DNA of 64,000 nucleotides from Paenibacillus cymbidii. Lineage in GTDB: Bacteria > Bacillota > Bacilli > Paenibacillales > NBRC-103111. Position 1 is the first letter of the stretch, and each line of letters opens with the position of its first letter. The notes below the pieces were generated by a model, which ran no database searches, was not told the origin of the DNA, and saw only the letters and a program-made list of their open reading frames with translations. Of this stretch, positions 1 through 8,955 are shown one piece after another. A program made the position numbers and the translations under genes. The stretch covers positions 20,791 through 84,790 of the forward strand of contig NZ_SHLX01000036.1 in the NCBI RefSeq assembly GCF_004764705.1. Reading direction: 5' to 3'.

Positions 1-141
1 CGGCAGAACGACGCGATGCTGAATTCGGCCACGGTGAAGGCGGCGGTCATTCTGATTACGATCGGCCCGATCGTCTTCTTCTACCCGTTCATTCAGAAGC
101 ATTTTATCAAAGGCATTACGGTTGGCTCGCTCAAGGGATAA
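1..141 (+). CDS. Carbohydrate ABC transporter permease, 3' end only
   Basis: The window opens inside this gene; 46 codons are readable in frame 1 to a TAA. The peptide ends with a hydrophobic stretch (AAVILITIGPIVFFYPFIQ) followed by GITVGSLKG. That is the typical end of LplC/YtcP-type permeases (MalG-like, binding-protein-dependent transport inner membrane component). It is the second membrane subunit of the importer whose binding protein follows 54 bp later. The substrate cannot be told from this piece. Family assignment rests on the C-terminal signature and on the neighbour. Confidence 0.8.
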   Translation, partial: RQNDAMLNSATVKAAVILITIGPIVFFYPFIQKHFIKGITVGSLKG

Positions 142-144
142 ATT

Positions 145-161
145 GCTTTTTCATAAAAAGC
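145..161 (+). terminator. Small hairpin between permease and binding-protein genes
   Basis: GCTTTTT (145-151), loop CAT, AAAAAGC (155-161), followed by a short T-rich stretch. A weak intra-operon hairpin here is commonly an mRNA processing or 3'-end stabilising element that raises binding-protein levels over permease. That role is inference. Confidence 0.35.
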
Positions 162-195
162 ATTTTATACACGATCAAAAGGGAGGAACGTTGCA

Positions 196-1911
196 ATGAA
201 AAAAAGATCCGTATCTTGCGGTCTGGCTGCGGTTCTGATGCTGGGCGGCGTGGTCGGCTGCTCGAGCAGCGGCGGCAAGGGGGAGGCGCAGCCGTCGGCA
301 TCGGCGTCGGCGCAAGCATCGGCGCAGCCGAGCGCCTCGGCCAAGCCGTTCGAGAAAACGCTGGACATTGCATGGCTCGGCGGCGGCGGCACGGAGATCA
401 AGGACAACAACCGCGTGCAGCAGAAGATTGAAAAGATGTTCAACGTCAAAATCAAAAACACCAAGGTCGACAACCAGAATACCGATCAGGTATCGCTCAT
501 GATCAACTCCGGCGAGATGCCGGACGCCGTGTTCTATTACGGCGATGCCGTCAAGCTGTATAGCGACGGTGTGAGCCGGTCGATTTCGAAAGCCGCGCTG
601 CAGAAATACGCGCCCAATTATGCGAAGATGCTGGACGCTCACCCGATCGGCTGGAAGATGAATCTGGTCAAAGGCAAAACGGACGAATATATCGCGCTGA
701 CCGGCCTGGCCGAACAGCAGGAAAGCTTGCAGTATCTCTCGATGTACCGGCTCGATTGGCTGGAGAAGCTGAATCTGGTGCCGAAGGTGAAGATGCAGCA
801 GCTCGACAAGGAAGGCCGCATTTTTTTCTCGCCGGAAAGCATTTCGCTCGATCAGCTGGAAACGATTCTGAAGGCGTTTACATTCAACGACCCGGACGGC
901 AACGGTAAAAAGGACACGTTCGGTGTCGCCGCCAGCAACGACAGAATGTCCGGCTGGGTTTCGTTGATGGGCGCCTATGGCATCGCGCCTGCCGGCTCCG
1001 CCGCGAATGCGCCCGGATACAACAAGGAAGTAAACGGCCAACTGGTCGAATGGAACATCCTGCCGCAATACAGGGATTTCCTCAAGAAAATGGCGGTCTG
1101 GTACAAGGAGGGCATCATCGACCCCGAATTCCCGACCTTGAATACGACCAAGCAATGGGAAAAGACGACCGGCGGCATCACCGGCTATTTCCAGACGGGT
1201 TACAACTACGTCGATCCTACGGCCAAGACGTATGCGGGCAGACCGCCCATGTCGGTATTGAACAACAACCCGAAAGCGAAAATTTTGATCATGGCTCCCG
1301 AGAAGGGACCGGACGGCTTCCGCGGGGTCAGCGCCAAAGCGCCGGTATCGCCGCTGACTTATCAGATGGTGATCGGCAAGAAGGTGGACGACGAGAAGCT
1401 GGCCCGCATTCTGCAAATCATCGATTATCTCAACTTTAATCAAGAGGGGATCATCTGGTCGAATTTCGGAGAAGTTGGCGTCGATTTCAAGTGGGAAGGC
1501 GAACCGAACAATTCCCGACCGCTTCTGATGGAGAACGTGAATCCGAAACAAGAGGGGCTTGGCTATTATACCCACTCCATCAATACGCTCGACAGTATCA
1601 AATTCAATTTTGGGGAAATGCCGCGCAAGCTGATGGACTGGACCTTGTTCGGCGAAGGCAAGGATTTGAAAATTCGGCCTTACAAGTGGGATTACTTCAA
1701 CACGACGAATTTGTCCGCCGTGCAGGCCCAATACGGCGCCGGGCTGAAAACGATCGTCGACGAGTTTTTCTTCAAATCGATTCTCGGCGAAGTCGATGTC
1801 GACAAGGAATGGGACGGCTACGTGGACAAGTGGAAAAAGGCCGGCGGCAGCAAAGTCATGGAGGAGCTGGACAAGGCGCCGAAGGTTGCCGATATGATTG
1901 CCGGCAAATGA
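196..1911 (+). CDS. Extracellular solute-binding lipoprotein of sugar ABC transporter
   Basis: 571 aa. Captures a carbohydrate outside the membrane and delivers it to the permease pair encoded just upstream. The N-terminus is a lipoprotein signal peptide (MKKRSVSCGLAAVLML, lipobox GGVVGC, lipidated Cys22), then a Ser/Ala/Gln/Pro-rich linker to about residue 52. The mature part has the family-1 binding-protein layout of the LplA/YtcQ subgroup: DQVSLMINSGEMPDAVFY near residue 97-115 and the Ca-loop-like DPDGNGKKDTFG near 233. The length (550-580 aa) is normal for YtcQ-type proteins. A GGGAGG ribosome site precedes the ATG. Permease, binding protein, response regulator and kinase in series suggest that the two-component system controls this importer. 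Substrate unknown; oligosaccharide or uronide is plausible from the lyase and glycosidase genes downstream. Confidence 0.9.
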   Translation: MKKRSVSCGLAAVLMLGGVVGCSSSGGKGEAQPSASASAQASAQPSASAKPFEKTLDIAWLGGGGTEIKDNNRVQQKIEKMFNVKIKNTKVDNQNTDQVSLMINSGEMPDAVFYYGDAVKLYSDGVSRSISKAALQKYAPNYAKMLDAHPIGWKMNLVKGKTDEYIALTGLAEQQESLQYLSMYRLDWLEKLNLVPKVKMQQLDKEGRIFFSPESISLDQLETILKAFTFNDPDGNGKKDTFGVAASNDRMSGWVSLMGAYGIAPAGSAANAPGYNKEVNGQLVEWNILPQYRDFLKKMAVWYKEGIIDPEFPTLNTTKQWEKTTGGITGYFQTGYNYVDPTAKTYAGRPPMSVLNNNPKAKILIMAPEKGPDGFRGVSAKAPVSPLTYQMVIGKKVDDEKLARILQIIDYLNFNQEGIIWSNFGEVGVDFKWEGEPNNSRPLLMENVNPKQEGLGYYTHSINTLDSIKFNFGEMPRKLMDWTLFGEGKDLKIRPYKWDYFNTTNLSAVQAQYGAGLKTIVDEFFFKSILGEVDVDKEWDGYVDKWKKAGGSKVMEELDKAPKVADMIAGK

Positions 1912-1962
1912 CAGCCGATCTATCTATCTGAGGTTCCGGTCAATAAAGCGTAAACGCGCTCC

Positions 1963-2004
1963 GGGAGCGCCGCCACAAGGCATCCACTTGTCGGCGGCGC
2001 TTCC
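1963..2004 (+). terminator. GC-rich hairpin between binding protein and response regulator
   Basis: Arms 1963-1979 and 1987-2004 pair over about 17 bp with a one-base bulge; the loop is 7 nt. No T-tract follows, so this is more likely an attenuating or stabilising stem-loop than a full intrinsic terminator. It would lower expression of the regulator genes relative to the binding protein. Confidence 0.45.
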
Positions 2005-2102
2005 GGCATTGATTTTCCGCAGCTTGCTGTTGAATTCAAGCCGCTGATTTGTTCTAATGGAATCAGATATGTAAGCCCTTTCAAGAGACAGGGGGGAGCA
2101 TC

Positions 2103-3689
2103 TTGTTTCATTTGCTGATCGTAGAAGACATCCATTACGTCTGCGCCGGGATCAAGTCCACCGTCGAGGAGTTCGGGCTGCCGTTCGCGGCGATTCATAC
2201 CGCGGCGAACGGCGTCGAGGCCGTCGCCTTGCTGGAAGCCCACAAGGTCGATATTGTGATTACCGATATCCGGATGCCGAGGATGGACGGGCTGCAGCTG
2301 GCGGAATACGTGCATGGCCGTTACCCCGCGATCCGGGTCGTCGTATTGAGCGCGCACGAGGATTTCGGTTACGCCCAGCAAGCGATCCGTTTCGGCGTCA
2401 AGGGCTATTTGCTCAAGCCGCTGAAGAGCGAGTCGCTGCGCGACGTGCTGGCCGCGCTCATTCGGGAGCTTGAGCCGGCGGACGCCGAAGAGCCGGGGGG
2501 CAGCCTCGGTCAGCCGACAATCAGGCAGGACAAGCTGCTGAAATACGCGATAGAACGAACGGCGGAGCATACCGGCGGCGATGCCGATCCGCTCGACGGC
2601 GCGGAGCATATGGAGCCGTTGAACGGCTACTTGCGCGCCGTGATCTGCAAAGCGGATTTGTCCGGAGGGGATCGTCCGGGGTTCTCGTTAAGCGATTTCC
2701 TTCTCGATGCGGCCAAGAGGTTCTGGGGTTCGCGCCAGGTGCCGGTCGTCTGGCACATGGACTATGCGGTCGTCGGCTTGAACGGCGAGGCATGCATCTA
2801 TATCCGCCAGGTCGAGCCGCTCTTGCGCAGCTTCGTCCAGTTCGTGACCGATCAGGCGGCCCCGTTCGGCTTCCGTCCGAAGCTCATGCTCGGCGTCGGC
2901 AATTTGTGCAGCCATATCAAGCAGTTCCACACTTCGCACAACCAGGCGGTATATGCGCTCAGCTACCGCTTCTTCAACCGGAGCAGCCAGATCGTTTTTT
3001 TTCAGGAGCTGAATTACAGAAGCTATGCGGAGCTGGACGAACCGGCCATCAACCAGCTTGTCGATCGCGTGGTGGACGGCGTGCTTGCAGGCGACAAGCA
3101 GCCCTTGTTGACGGATGTGCATGAATTGTTCCGCGCCATCGAAAGGAAAGGAACGTTCAGCACGGCAGATATTCATACCAAATGCCTGGAGATGCTGTTC
3201 CATATCGACCTTCGCCTGCGGCAGCTGCAGCGGCCGCCCGCGGCGCTCAGCAAATCTGCCATCCTGAACGAAATTCGGCAAATTGCCGACTACCAGGAGC
3301 TGGAGGCGTGGTTCGAGCGCACCTTGCTTGCCGTCATGCAGGAACGGGCGGGGCCTCGCGAGCCGGCGATGCCGGACTTCGTCAAGAAGGCGATCGCTTA
3401 TGCGACCTTGCATTACCGGGACAAAATTACGCTGGAGGACATAGCCGTCCGCCTGCATATGCACCCCGCTTATTTCTCCGCGCAGTTCAAGAAAGCGACC
3501 GGCACCGGCTTCATCGATTATGTCAACACGGTGCGGATCGAGAAGTCGCGCGAGCTGCTCAGGCAGCCGGATTACCGGATCAAGGAAATCGCCGCTCAGG
3601 TAGGCTTCAGCGATTACACGTATTTCTGCCGGGTATTCAGGAAACTGGAAGGCTCGTCCCCGCTTCAGTACCGCGCGGATCATCTCTAG
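2103..3689 (+). CDS. Two-component response regulator, REC + AraC-type HTH (YesN-like)
   Basis: 528 aa from a TTG start preceded by a GGGGGGAG ribosome site. Residues 1-120 form a receiver domain: acidic pair E8/D9, phosphoacceptor D55 in DIVITDIRMPRMDG and the conserved Lys in GYLLKPL. The middle (about 130-415) is the poorly conserved linker of the YesN group. Residues about 425-528 are an AraC double helix-turn-helix (ITLEDIAVRLHMHPAYFSAQFKKATG and IKEIAAQVGFSDYTYFCRVFRKLEG). It should be phosphorylated by the kinase that starts 2 bp after its stop and bind DNA to activate transport or catabolic genes. The likely targets are the upstream importer and the downstream glycan operon (inference). 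Confidence 0.93.
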   Translation: MFHLLIVEDIHYVCAGIKSTVEEFGLPFAAIHTAANGVEAVALLEAHKVDIVITDIRMPRMDGLQLAEYVHGRYPAIRVVVLSAHEDFGYAQQAIRFGVKGYLLKPLKSESLRDVLAALIRELEPADAEEPGGSLGQPTIRQDKLLKYAIERTAEHTGGDADPLDGAEHMEPLNGYLRAVICKADLSGGDRPGFSLSDFLLDAAKRFWGSRQVPVVWHMDYAVVGLNGEACIYIRQVEPLLRSFVQFVTDQAAPFGFRPKLMLGVGNLCSHIKQFHTSHNQAVYALSYRFFNRSSQIVFFQELNYRSYAELDEPAINQLVDRVVDGVLAGDKQPLLTDVHELFRAIERKGTFSTADIHTKCLEMLFHIDLRLRQLQRPPAALSKSAILNEIRQIADYQELEAWFERTLLAVMQERAGPREPAMPDFVKKAIAYATLHYRDKITLEDIAVRLHMHPAYFSAQFKKATGTGFIDYVNTVRIEKSRELLRQPDYRIKEIAAQVGFSDYTYFCRVFRKLEGSSPLQYRADHL

Positions 3690-3691
3690 TG

Positions 3692-6406
3692 ATGAACGCC
3701 ATCAGGATCAGGTTCAAACCGCTGCTGGTGCTGGTGTCCACTGTGCTGACCTTCGTCTTCCTGCTCGGCATCGGCGGGGAGATGTTCCATTCCTCCGTGC
3801 GCATGCTGGAAAGCAATTTGCGGATTGTGAACGATGCGCGGTTCAGCCAAACGGCCAATGACATCGAGAACAAGCTGATCGGCATGGAGAAGCTGACGGG
3901 GTATTTGAAATCAAGCGCAGACCTTCAGGAGTACATCGACATTCTCGAGGACAAGAGCGGCAGCATTTATGCGCGGGTCGAAGCCGAATACGCGATGGAG
4001 CAGCTCATTGCCGTCGCCGAGCAATCGAATCCCGCCATTCAATCGATTCACTTGCTGACGGCAAGCAACCAGATTTTCACCAAAAATGCCGCCTTGTTCG
4101 CTTATCCGCTGCCGGCGCTGGACAGCTTCGCCCGCATGGACGAGATTGCGTTCATGAGAGGGGGCTCGGCATTCGCCGAAGGGGCGGAGCGGTTGCGCGA
4201 TCTGACGTTTCTGGCGACAAGCATTGTCGGGAAGGAAGCGGTGCTCGGCTTGCTGCTTGTCGTGATCAAGAACGACTTCTTCGCCGGCATGGCCGGCAGC
4301 AGCCGGATGCTTGTCGTGGGCGGGAATAACGAGGTGATCTGGCGCGGAAGCCAGGTGAGCGACAGGATCCTTCTGCAATTGACGGACAGCTTCCGACAGG
4401 ACGATTGGCGGACGAAATACGCGGACGACGATACGTACCTCGTGAACGAAGTCAATTTTCACCAATGGAAGGTCGCCTACATGCCGGACAAGAGCCTGCT
4501 GGCTGCCAATCGCAGCATTACCGTGCGCCTGTTTGCGACTGTGCTGCTCGGCTGCCTGTTCCTTTCCTTCATTTGCGCGGAACTGATTTCGCGCCGTGTG
4601 CTGCAGCGGCTGTACGGCTTGATGAAGCTGATCAACGGCAATTTCCAATCCGGCTCCAATCAATACTACGAAGCGAGCGCGAAGCTCCGCGGCCGCGCCA
4701 CGCTGCGGACGAAGCTGTTCGTTTACCTGCTCATGTCCGTTACGTTCCCTGTCATGCTGTTCGTCGCCGTGCTGTTCGTTCAGCATACGTATGGCTTCTC
4801 GGCGAAGATCAAGGACGCGTACGTGGCGATATTCGAGAAGAATGCGGGCGAACTGGCGTCTTACTTCAGCAGCAAGCAGGAGGTGCTAAAGCGGGTTGCG
4901 AGCAACAGCCTGACCGAAGAGGCCGTGCTGCGCACGAGCGATGCCGCCGTACAGCGCGCCAGCGGCCTGCTGTACCAGCAAACGTTTTTCGGGCTCGAGA
5001 AGGACAGCCTGCAGGTGTACAACGACGAGAACAGGCTGGTCGCCCATATCGGCAATGGATATACGGAGTCCGACTCGTTCTTCTATGAGCAGGTGAGACG
5101 GCAGAAGCTCGGCTATGTGCTGCTTCCGCTCGTTGACGACCTGGGCCGGCCGGTGCTGTGCATCGGCATGCCGATCATTGAGGGGAACCGGTTTATCGGC
5201 TATGTCAAGATCGAGATCGATCAGGCGTTTCTTGCGCAGAAATTCCGTTCCTTCAATATGGCGGGCAGCTCGTTGTTTCTGATGGACGACGACGGCACGG
5301 TTTTGGCGGATGAGGCCGGCAAGACGCTGGGCGTACGGATCGACGCCTCGCGCGAAGGCAGCCGGGGGATCGCGGACGTGCGCGTCGGCGATCGCAGAGC
5401 GTACCTGTTCTACAGGGAAATCGCCACGCTCGGCATTTATTTTGCCGGGCTGTACGACCGGGAGGCGTTTCTTGCCGAAAGCATGGAGCTGCTGAAGAAG
5501 GACGGCTATCTGATGGCGACGATCACGCTGCTCACCGCCTTGCTGGCTTTCGTGCTGGCGAAGCTGCTGCGCAACCCGCTGAACCGGTTGAGCGGCACGC
5601 TGGCGAATCTCGGAGTCGACAACAGCTACGAGAAAATCGAGGAAACAGGCGTCATCGACGAGATTGACAAGGTCGGTCAGGCCTTCAACGGCATGATCGA
5701 CCGGATCGAGGATCTGATCGACGAGACGATCGTGACGAATGCGCTGAGAAGCTCGATGGAGGGGGAGAAGAAGGATGCGGAAATCGCGGTGCTGCAGGCG
5801 CAGATCAGCCCGCACTTTCTGTACAACACGCTCGATACGATCAGATACATGATCGCGAGCAATCACGGCGGCAGGGCGATTCAGATGGTTGCCGCGCTCA
5901 GCGACCTGTTCCGCTACGGCATCAACCGCGACGGGATCGAAATCGGAATCGAGGAGGAGGTGGAGTATGCCCGGGCGTACTGCGACATTATGGAGATGCG
6001 CTACGATTCGAATGTGCTGTTCACGTGGCACGTCGATCAGGAGGCGTACGATTACGCCACGATCAAGCTGCTGCTGCAGCCGATGATTGAAAATGCAATC
6101 GAGCACGGCATCTACGAGTCCGGGGGCAGCGGCGTCATCGCCATTTCCTGCACCAGCGAACAAGAGCACATTCGCTTCGTCGTCGAGGATAACGGCAGAG
6201 GGATCGATCCGGAGGAGCTGGAGAACATTCGGAGGCAGCTCGCCGGGGCGGACAGGCCGAAACGAATCGGCATTTACAATGTGCATTCCCGGCTCCGTCT
6301 CTACTACGGGGACCAAGGCCGCCTGGCGCTCGACAGCGTAAAAGACGAAGGAACGAAGGTGACGATCCTGATTCCGAAGCGGGAGCGGCAGCGGCCGTTC
6401 GTTTGA
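3692..6406 (+). CDS. YesM-type sensor histidine kinase with two extracellular sensor modules
   Basis: 904 aa from ATG 3692; a GTG at 3689 overlapping the regulator's TAG is the alternative start. The order is TM1 (about 10-30), extracellular region, TM2 (about 277-300), short cytoplasmic link, TM3 (about 343-365), a second extracellular dCache-like region, TM4 (about 605-625), HAMP (about 626-680), His_kinase domain with ISPHFLYNTL (His708) and a HATPase domain with N-box ENAIEHG and G1 box DNGRGID. YesM kinases are usually near 600 aa with two TM segments, so this one carries an extra sensor half at the N-terminus. Frame and codon use are continuous across the join, so it is not an obvious assembly artefact. 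An in-frame opening extends upstream to 3182 but lies inside the regulator gene and has no ribosome site. Confidence 0.9.
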   Translation: MNAIRIRFKPLLVLVSTVLTFVFLLGIGGEMFHSSVRMLESNLRIVNDARFSQTANDIENKLIGMEKLTGYLKSSADLQEYIDILEDKSGSIYARVEAEYAMEQLIAVAEQSNPAIQSIHLLTASNQIFTKNAALFAYPLPALDSFARMDEIAFMRGGSAFAEGAERLRDLTFLATSIVGKEAVLGLLLVVIKNDFFAGMAGSSRMLVVGGNNEVIWRGSQVSDRILLQLTDSFRQDDWRTKYADDDTYLVNEVNFHQWKVAYMPDKSLLAANRSITVRLFATVLLGCLFLSFICAELISRRVLQRLYGLMKLINGNFQSGSNQYYEASAKLRGRATLRTKLFVYLLMSVTFPVMLFVAVLFVQHTYGFSAKIKDAYVAIFEKNAGELASYFSSKQEVLKRVASNSLTEEAVLRTSDAAVQRASGLLYQQTFFGLEKDSLQVYNDENRLVAHIGNGYTESDSFFYEQVRRQKLGYVLLPLVDDLGRPVLCIGMPIIEGNRFIGYVKIEIDQAFLAQKFRSFNMAGSSLFLMDDDGTVLADEAGKTLGVRIDASREGSRGIADVRVGDRRAYLFYREIATLGIYFAGLYDREAFLAESMELLKKDGYLMATITLLTALLAFVLAKLLRNPLNRLSGTLANLGVDNSYEKIEETGVIDEIDKVGQAFNGMIDRIEDLIDETIVTNALRSSMEGEKKDAEIAVLQAQISPHFLYNTLDTIRYMIASNHGGRAIQMVAALSDLFRYGINRDGIEIGIEEEVEYARAYCDIMEMRYDSNVLFTWHVDQEAYDYATIKLLLQPMIENAIEHGIYESGGSGVIAISCTSEQEHIRFVVEDNGRGIDPEELENIRRQLAGADRPKRIGIYNVHSRLRLYYGDQGRLALDSVKDEGTKVTILIPKRERQRPFV

Positions 6407-6423
6407 CGGGAACACATAAATAT

Positions 6424-6459
6424 CGTGCACGATTTGATTTAAATCGTGCACGTTTTTTT
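6424..6459 (+). terminator. Rho-independent terminator after the kinase gene
   Basis: A perfect 12-bp stem, CGTGCACGATTT / AAATCGTGCACG (6424-6435 and 6441-6452), with a 5-nt loop, directly followed by seven T. It ends the transporter / two-component operon and isolates it from the glycan operon. Confidence 0.95.
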
Positions 6460-6472
6460 GTGTGCGCGGGGC

Positions 6473-6478
6473 TATAAT
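6473..6478 (+). promoter_or_regulatory. Candidate -10 element for the glycan operon
   Basis: A consensus TATAAT lies 44 bp upstream of ATG 6522 and just after the terminator. No good -35 is visible at the usual distance (ACGTTT at 6450-6455), so it would need an activator such as the AraC-type regulator upstream. Weak evidence on its own. Confidence 0.35.
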
Positions 6479-6521
6479 GGCGGCAGACCGGAATGGACTC
6501 GACAGAGGAGGAATTGGCAGC

Positions 6522-8114
6522 ATGCAGAACGGCCAACAACGACGGGAGCGGGAGCCTGGCCGCGCCCGGAAGGTGATCTTCGAGAATGACGGAGGAGACG
6601 GGCAGCGCTGCGCCGAGGAGACGGAGGAAGCGCTGCTGAAGATGCGCATGGAGCGGCTCGTCGGCACGGGGGTCGACACGGCGTTCATCACGACGCGCAG
6701 CTCGGGCTTCGGCCAGTTCATTCACCGCACCCGCATCGGCACCGTGTTTACTAGCCGCGAGGGCGGATACAAGCACAACATGACCGAAACGCTGATCGCG
6801 CGGGAAACCGATTATTTGCAAATCATGTCGGCCTTTTGCCGCGCCAACGGCATCGACGTCTTCTGGTCGATGCGGATGAACGACACCCACGACGGTTCGA
6901 CGCGCTGGTACGGGGAGGCGACGTTCAAGACGAACCGGCTGAAGCGGGAGCATCCGGAGTGGCTGCTTGGCAGCCGGGAGAACAAGCCGCGGCACGGCGC
7001 GTGGACCGCCGTCAACTACGCGGTTCCGGACATTCGAGAGTTGGCGGTTGCGTTCGTAGAGGAAGTGTTGGACAACTACGACGTCGACGGCGTGCACCTC
7101 GACTTTTACCGCCATCCGGTGTTTTTTCCCAGCACCGCAGCGGGTCTGCCCGCCACGCCGGAGGAGACGGCAATGATGACCGGAGTGGTGCGGGAGGTGC
7201 GGCGGCTGGCGGACCGCAAGGCGGAGCAGCTGCATCGGCCGCTGCAGGTGTCGGTGCGCGTGCCGGATTCGCTCGAATACGGATTGGCAATCGGGCTCGA
7301 TATCGAAGGGTGGCTGCGCGAGGGTTTGCTCGATCTGCTGATCATGACCAGCTACCTGAAGCTTAATCCGTGGGAGTACAGCGCGCAGCTCGGCCGCAAG
7401 TACGGCGTCAAGGTGTACGCGTCGCTTGACGAGACACGGGTGACGGATCCGTTCGCCGAGGAGCTGCGGCAGAGCGGGCGATGCTACCTCGCCCGGGCGA
7501 TGAACGCGCTGCGGGCGGGGGTGGACGGCATTTATTTGTTCAACTTCACGCCGCGGGAGCTGAAAAACTTCAACGCCGAGAACGCTTCCGTGTTCCAGGT
7601 AGTCGACGATATGGAGCGGCTGAACACGTACGACAAGACGTACGTGGCCAGTGTCCGGGGAATCGGCGCGATCGCCGGAGGCGGCTACCCGCACGAAGCG
7701 TTCATCCGCGTGCCTGTGCTCAATCCGGGGGCTCCCGCGTATCTGGAGGTAGGCGGGACGTACGCGATCGACATGCCTATCGGCGACGACGTGCATTGGG
7801 GACGCGGCCAAGGCGTTGTGCCGGCGGTGACGCTGGGCATTCGCATCGAAGGCCTGGCGTCGCCGGACGAAGCGCGGGTCGAATTTGGCGGCCGGGTGCT
7901 GACCGGCGGCGTGCGTCAAGGCATCTGGACGGCGTATGCGCTCGATCCGGATACGGTCGCGGCCGGCAACAACCGGTTTGCCGTGACGCTGGAGCAGGAC
8001 ACGGGACGTGCGGTGAAGCTGCTCGACGTGAAGGTGGACATTGATTATCGGCGGGCGGAGCCGGCGGGCGCCGGTACGATGGATGCGGAGAAAGAGGAGG
8101 GCGGGCGGTTATGA
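6522..8114 (+). CDS. Glycoside-hydrolase-like TIM-barrel protein (GHL10-like)
   Basis: 530 aa. ATG 6522 is chosen because GAGGAGG sits 5-12 bp upstream; an in-frame upstream start lacks one. There is no signal peptide, so it is cytoplasmic. Barrel-strand motifs resemble family-10-like putative glycoside hydrolases: VFWSMRMNDTHDG, YDVDGVHLDFYRHP (acidic residues at a strand end), LLIMTSYLKLNPWEY and GVDGIYLFNFTP. The C-terminal 120 residues look like a beta-sandwich. It probably cleaves or binds an oligosaccharide brought in by the importer upstream. The gene overlaps the next one by 4 bp (ATGA). The specific reaction cannot be assigned from sequence. Confidence 0.7.
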   Translation: MQNGQQRREREPGRARKVIFENDGGDGQRCAEETEEALLKMRMERLVGTGVDTAFITTRSSGFGQFIHRTRIGTVFTSREGGYKHNMTETLIARETDYLQIMSAFCRANGIDVFWSMRMNDTHDGSTRWYGEATFKTNRLKREHPEWLLGSRENKPRHGAWTAVNYAVPDIRELAVAFVEEVLDNYDVDGVHLDFYRHPVFFPSTAAGLPATPEETAMMTGVVREVRRLADRKAEQLHRPLQVSVRVPDSLEYGLAIGLDIEGWLREGLLDLLIMTSYLKLNPWEYSAQLGRKYGVKVYASLDETRVTDPFAEELRQSGRCYLARAMNALRAGVDGIYLFNFTPRELKNFNAENASVFQVVDDMERLNTYDKTYVASVRGIGAIAGGGYPHEAFIRVPVLNPGAPAYLEVGGTYAIDMPIGDDVHWGRGQGVVPAVTLGIRIEGLASPDEARVEFGGRVLTGGVRQGIWTAYALDPDTVAAGNNRFAVTLEQDTGRAVKLLDVKVDIDYRRAEPAGAGTMDAEKEEGGRL

Positions 8115-8908
8115 GCGGAAATCCGCTAACAACGATGAGGAAGAGCCGGCTTCTGGAGATGCTGCGCGAAGGAAAAACGGTCGGCAGCCTGAAGCTGAAC
8201 CTGGCGGACTCGCGCAGCGCGGAGATCGCCGCGCTGGCGGGGATCGACTGCATCTGGCTCGACATGGAGCACGTCGCCAACGACTACGCGGCGATCGAGC
8301 GGCAAATTCTTGCGGCGAAGGCGTACGGCGTGGATACGATCGTCCGCGTGCCGCGCGGCAGCTACAGCGATCTGGTGCGGCCGCTGGAGCTGGACGCCAC
8401 GGGCATTATGGTGCCGCACGTGATGAGCCTGGCCGACGCGCAGGCGATCGTGCGGGCGACGAAGTTCCACCCGATCGGCCGCAGGCCGGTGGACGGGGGC
8501 AACGCGGACGGACTGTTCGCGGTGCTGAGCTACCAGGAGTACACGCAGCAGGCGAACCGCGAGCGGTTCGTGATGATCCAGATCGAGGACCCGGAACCGC
8601 TGGCGGAGCTGGACGCAATCGCGGCGCTGGACGGCATCGACATGCTGATGTTCGGCCCGGCGGACTTCTCGCAGGCGATCGGCGCGCCGGGCGACTGGCA
8701 GCACGAGCGGATCGCGGAAGCGCGGCGGCTGGTCGCCGAAGCCGCGATCCGGCACGGCAAAATCGCCGCAACGACGGCGGGCACGCTGGAGCAGGCGGCG
8801 GAGTGGGCGAAGCTCGGGTACCGGTTCATCAACATCGGCTCGGACGTGCGCGCGCTGACCAAGGCGTTCCGCGACTGGTCGGTCGGCTTCGGCCGCCTGT
8901 TCGGATGA
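8111..8908 (+). CDS. HpcH/HpaI-family aldolase
   Basis: 265 aa, ATGA overlap with the preceding gene, ribosome site GGAGGGCGG. The sequence follows the 2-keto-3-deoxy-sugar-acid aldolase (GarL/HpcH/HpaI) pattern: GLKLN..DSRSAEIAALAGIDCIWLDMEH near residues 29-58, RVPRGSY near 82, GIMVPHV near 97, the metal-ligand region VMIQIEDPEPLAELDAIAALDGIDMLMFGPADF near 155-187 and INIGSD near 245. Such enzymes split 2-keto-3-deoxy acids into pyruvate plus an aldehyde, using a divalent metal. In an operon with a pectate-lyase-like protein this points to uronic- or aldonic-acid breakdown. The precise substrate is inferred only. Confidence 0.88.
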   Translation: MSGNPLTTMRKSRLLEMLREGKTVGSLKLNLADSRSAEIAALAGIDCIWLDMEHVANDYAAIERQILAAKAYGVDTIVRVPRGSYSDLVRPLELDATGIMVPHVMSLADAQAIVRATKFHPIGRRPVDGGNADGLFAVLSYQEYTQQANRERFVMIQIEDPEPLAELDAIAALDGIDMLMFGPADFSQAIGAPGDWQHERIAEARRLVAEAAIRHGKIAATTAGTLEQAAEWAKLGYRFINIGSDVRALTKAFRDWSVGFGRLFG

Positions 8909-8955
8909 TCTGATTTAGCGAGCCAATACCAGGCAATAGGAAGGAGAACATCGGT

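Noticed and set aside
3182..3691. In-frame extension of the sensor kinase gene inside the response regulator gene
   Set aside because: It overlaps the regulator's conserved linker and HTH coding sequence in another frame, has no ribosome site, and its residues look like a frame shadow. The kinase starts at 3692 right before TM1.
4886..6721. 611-codon minus-strand open frame opposite the sensor kinase
   Set aside because: Complement of the HAMP/kinase region; composition and lack of start signals mark it as a shadow.
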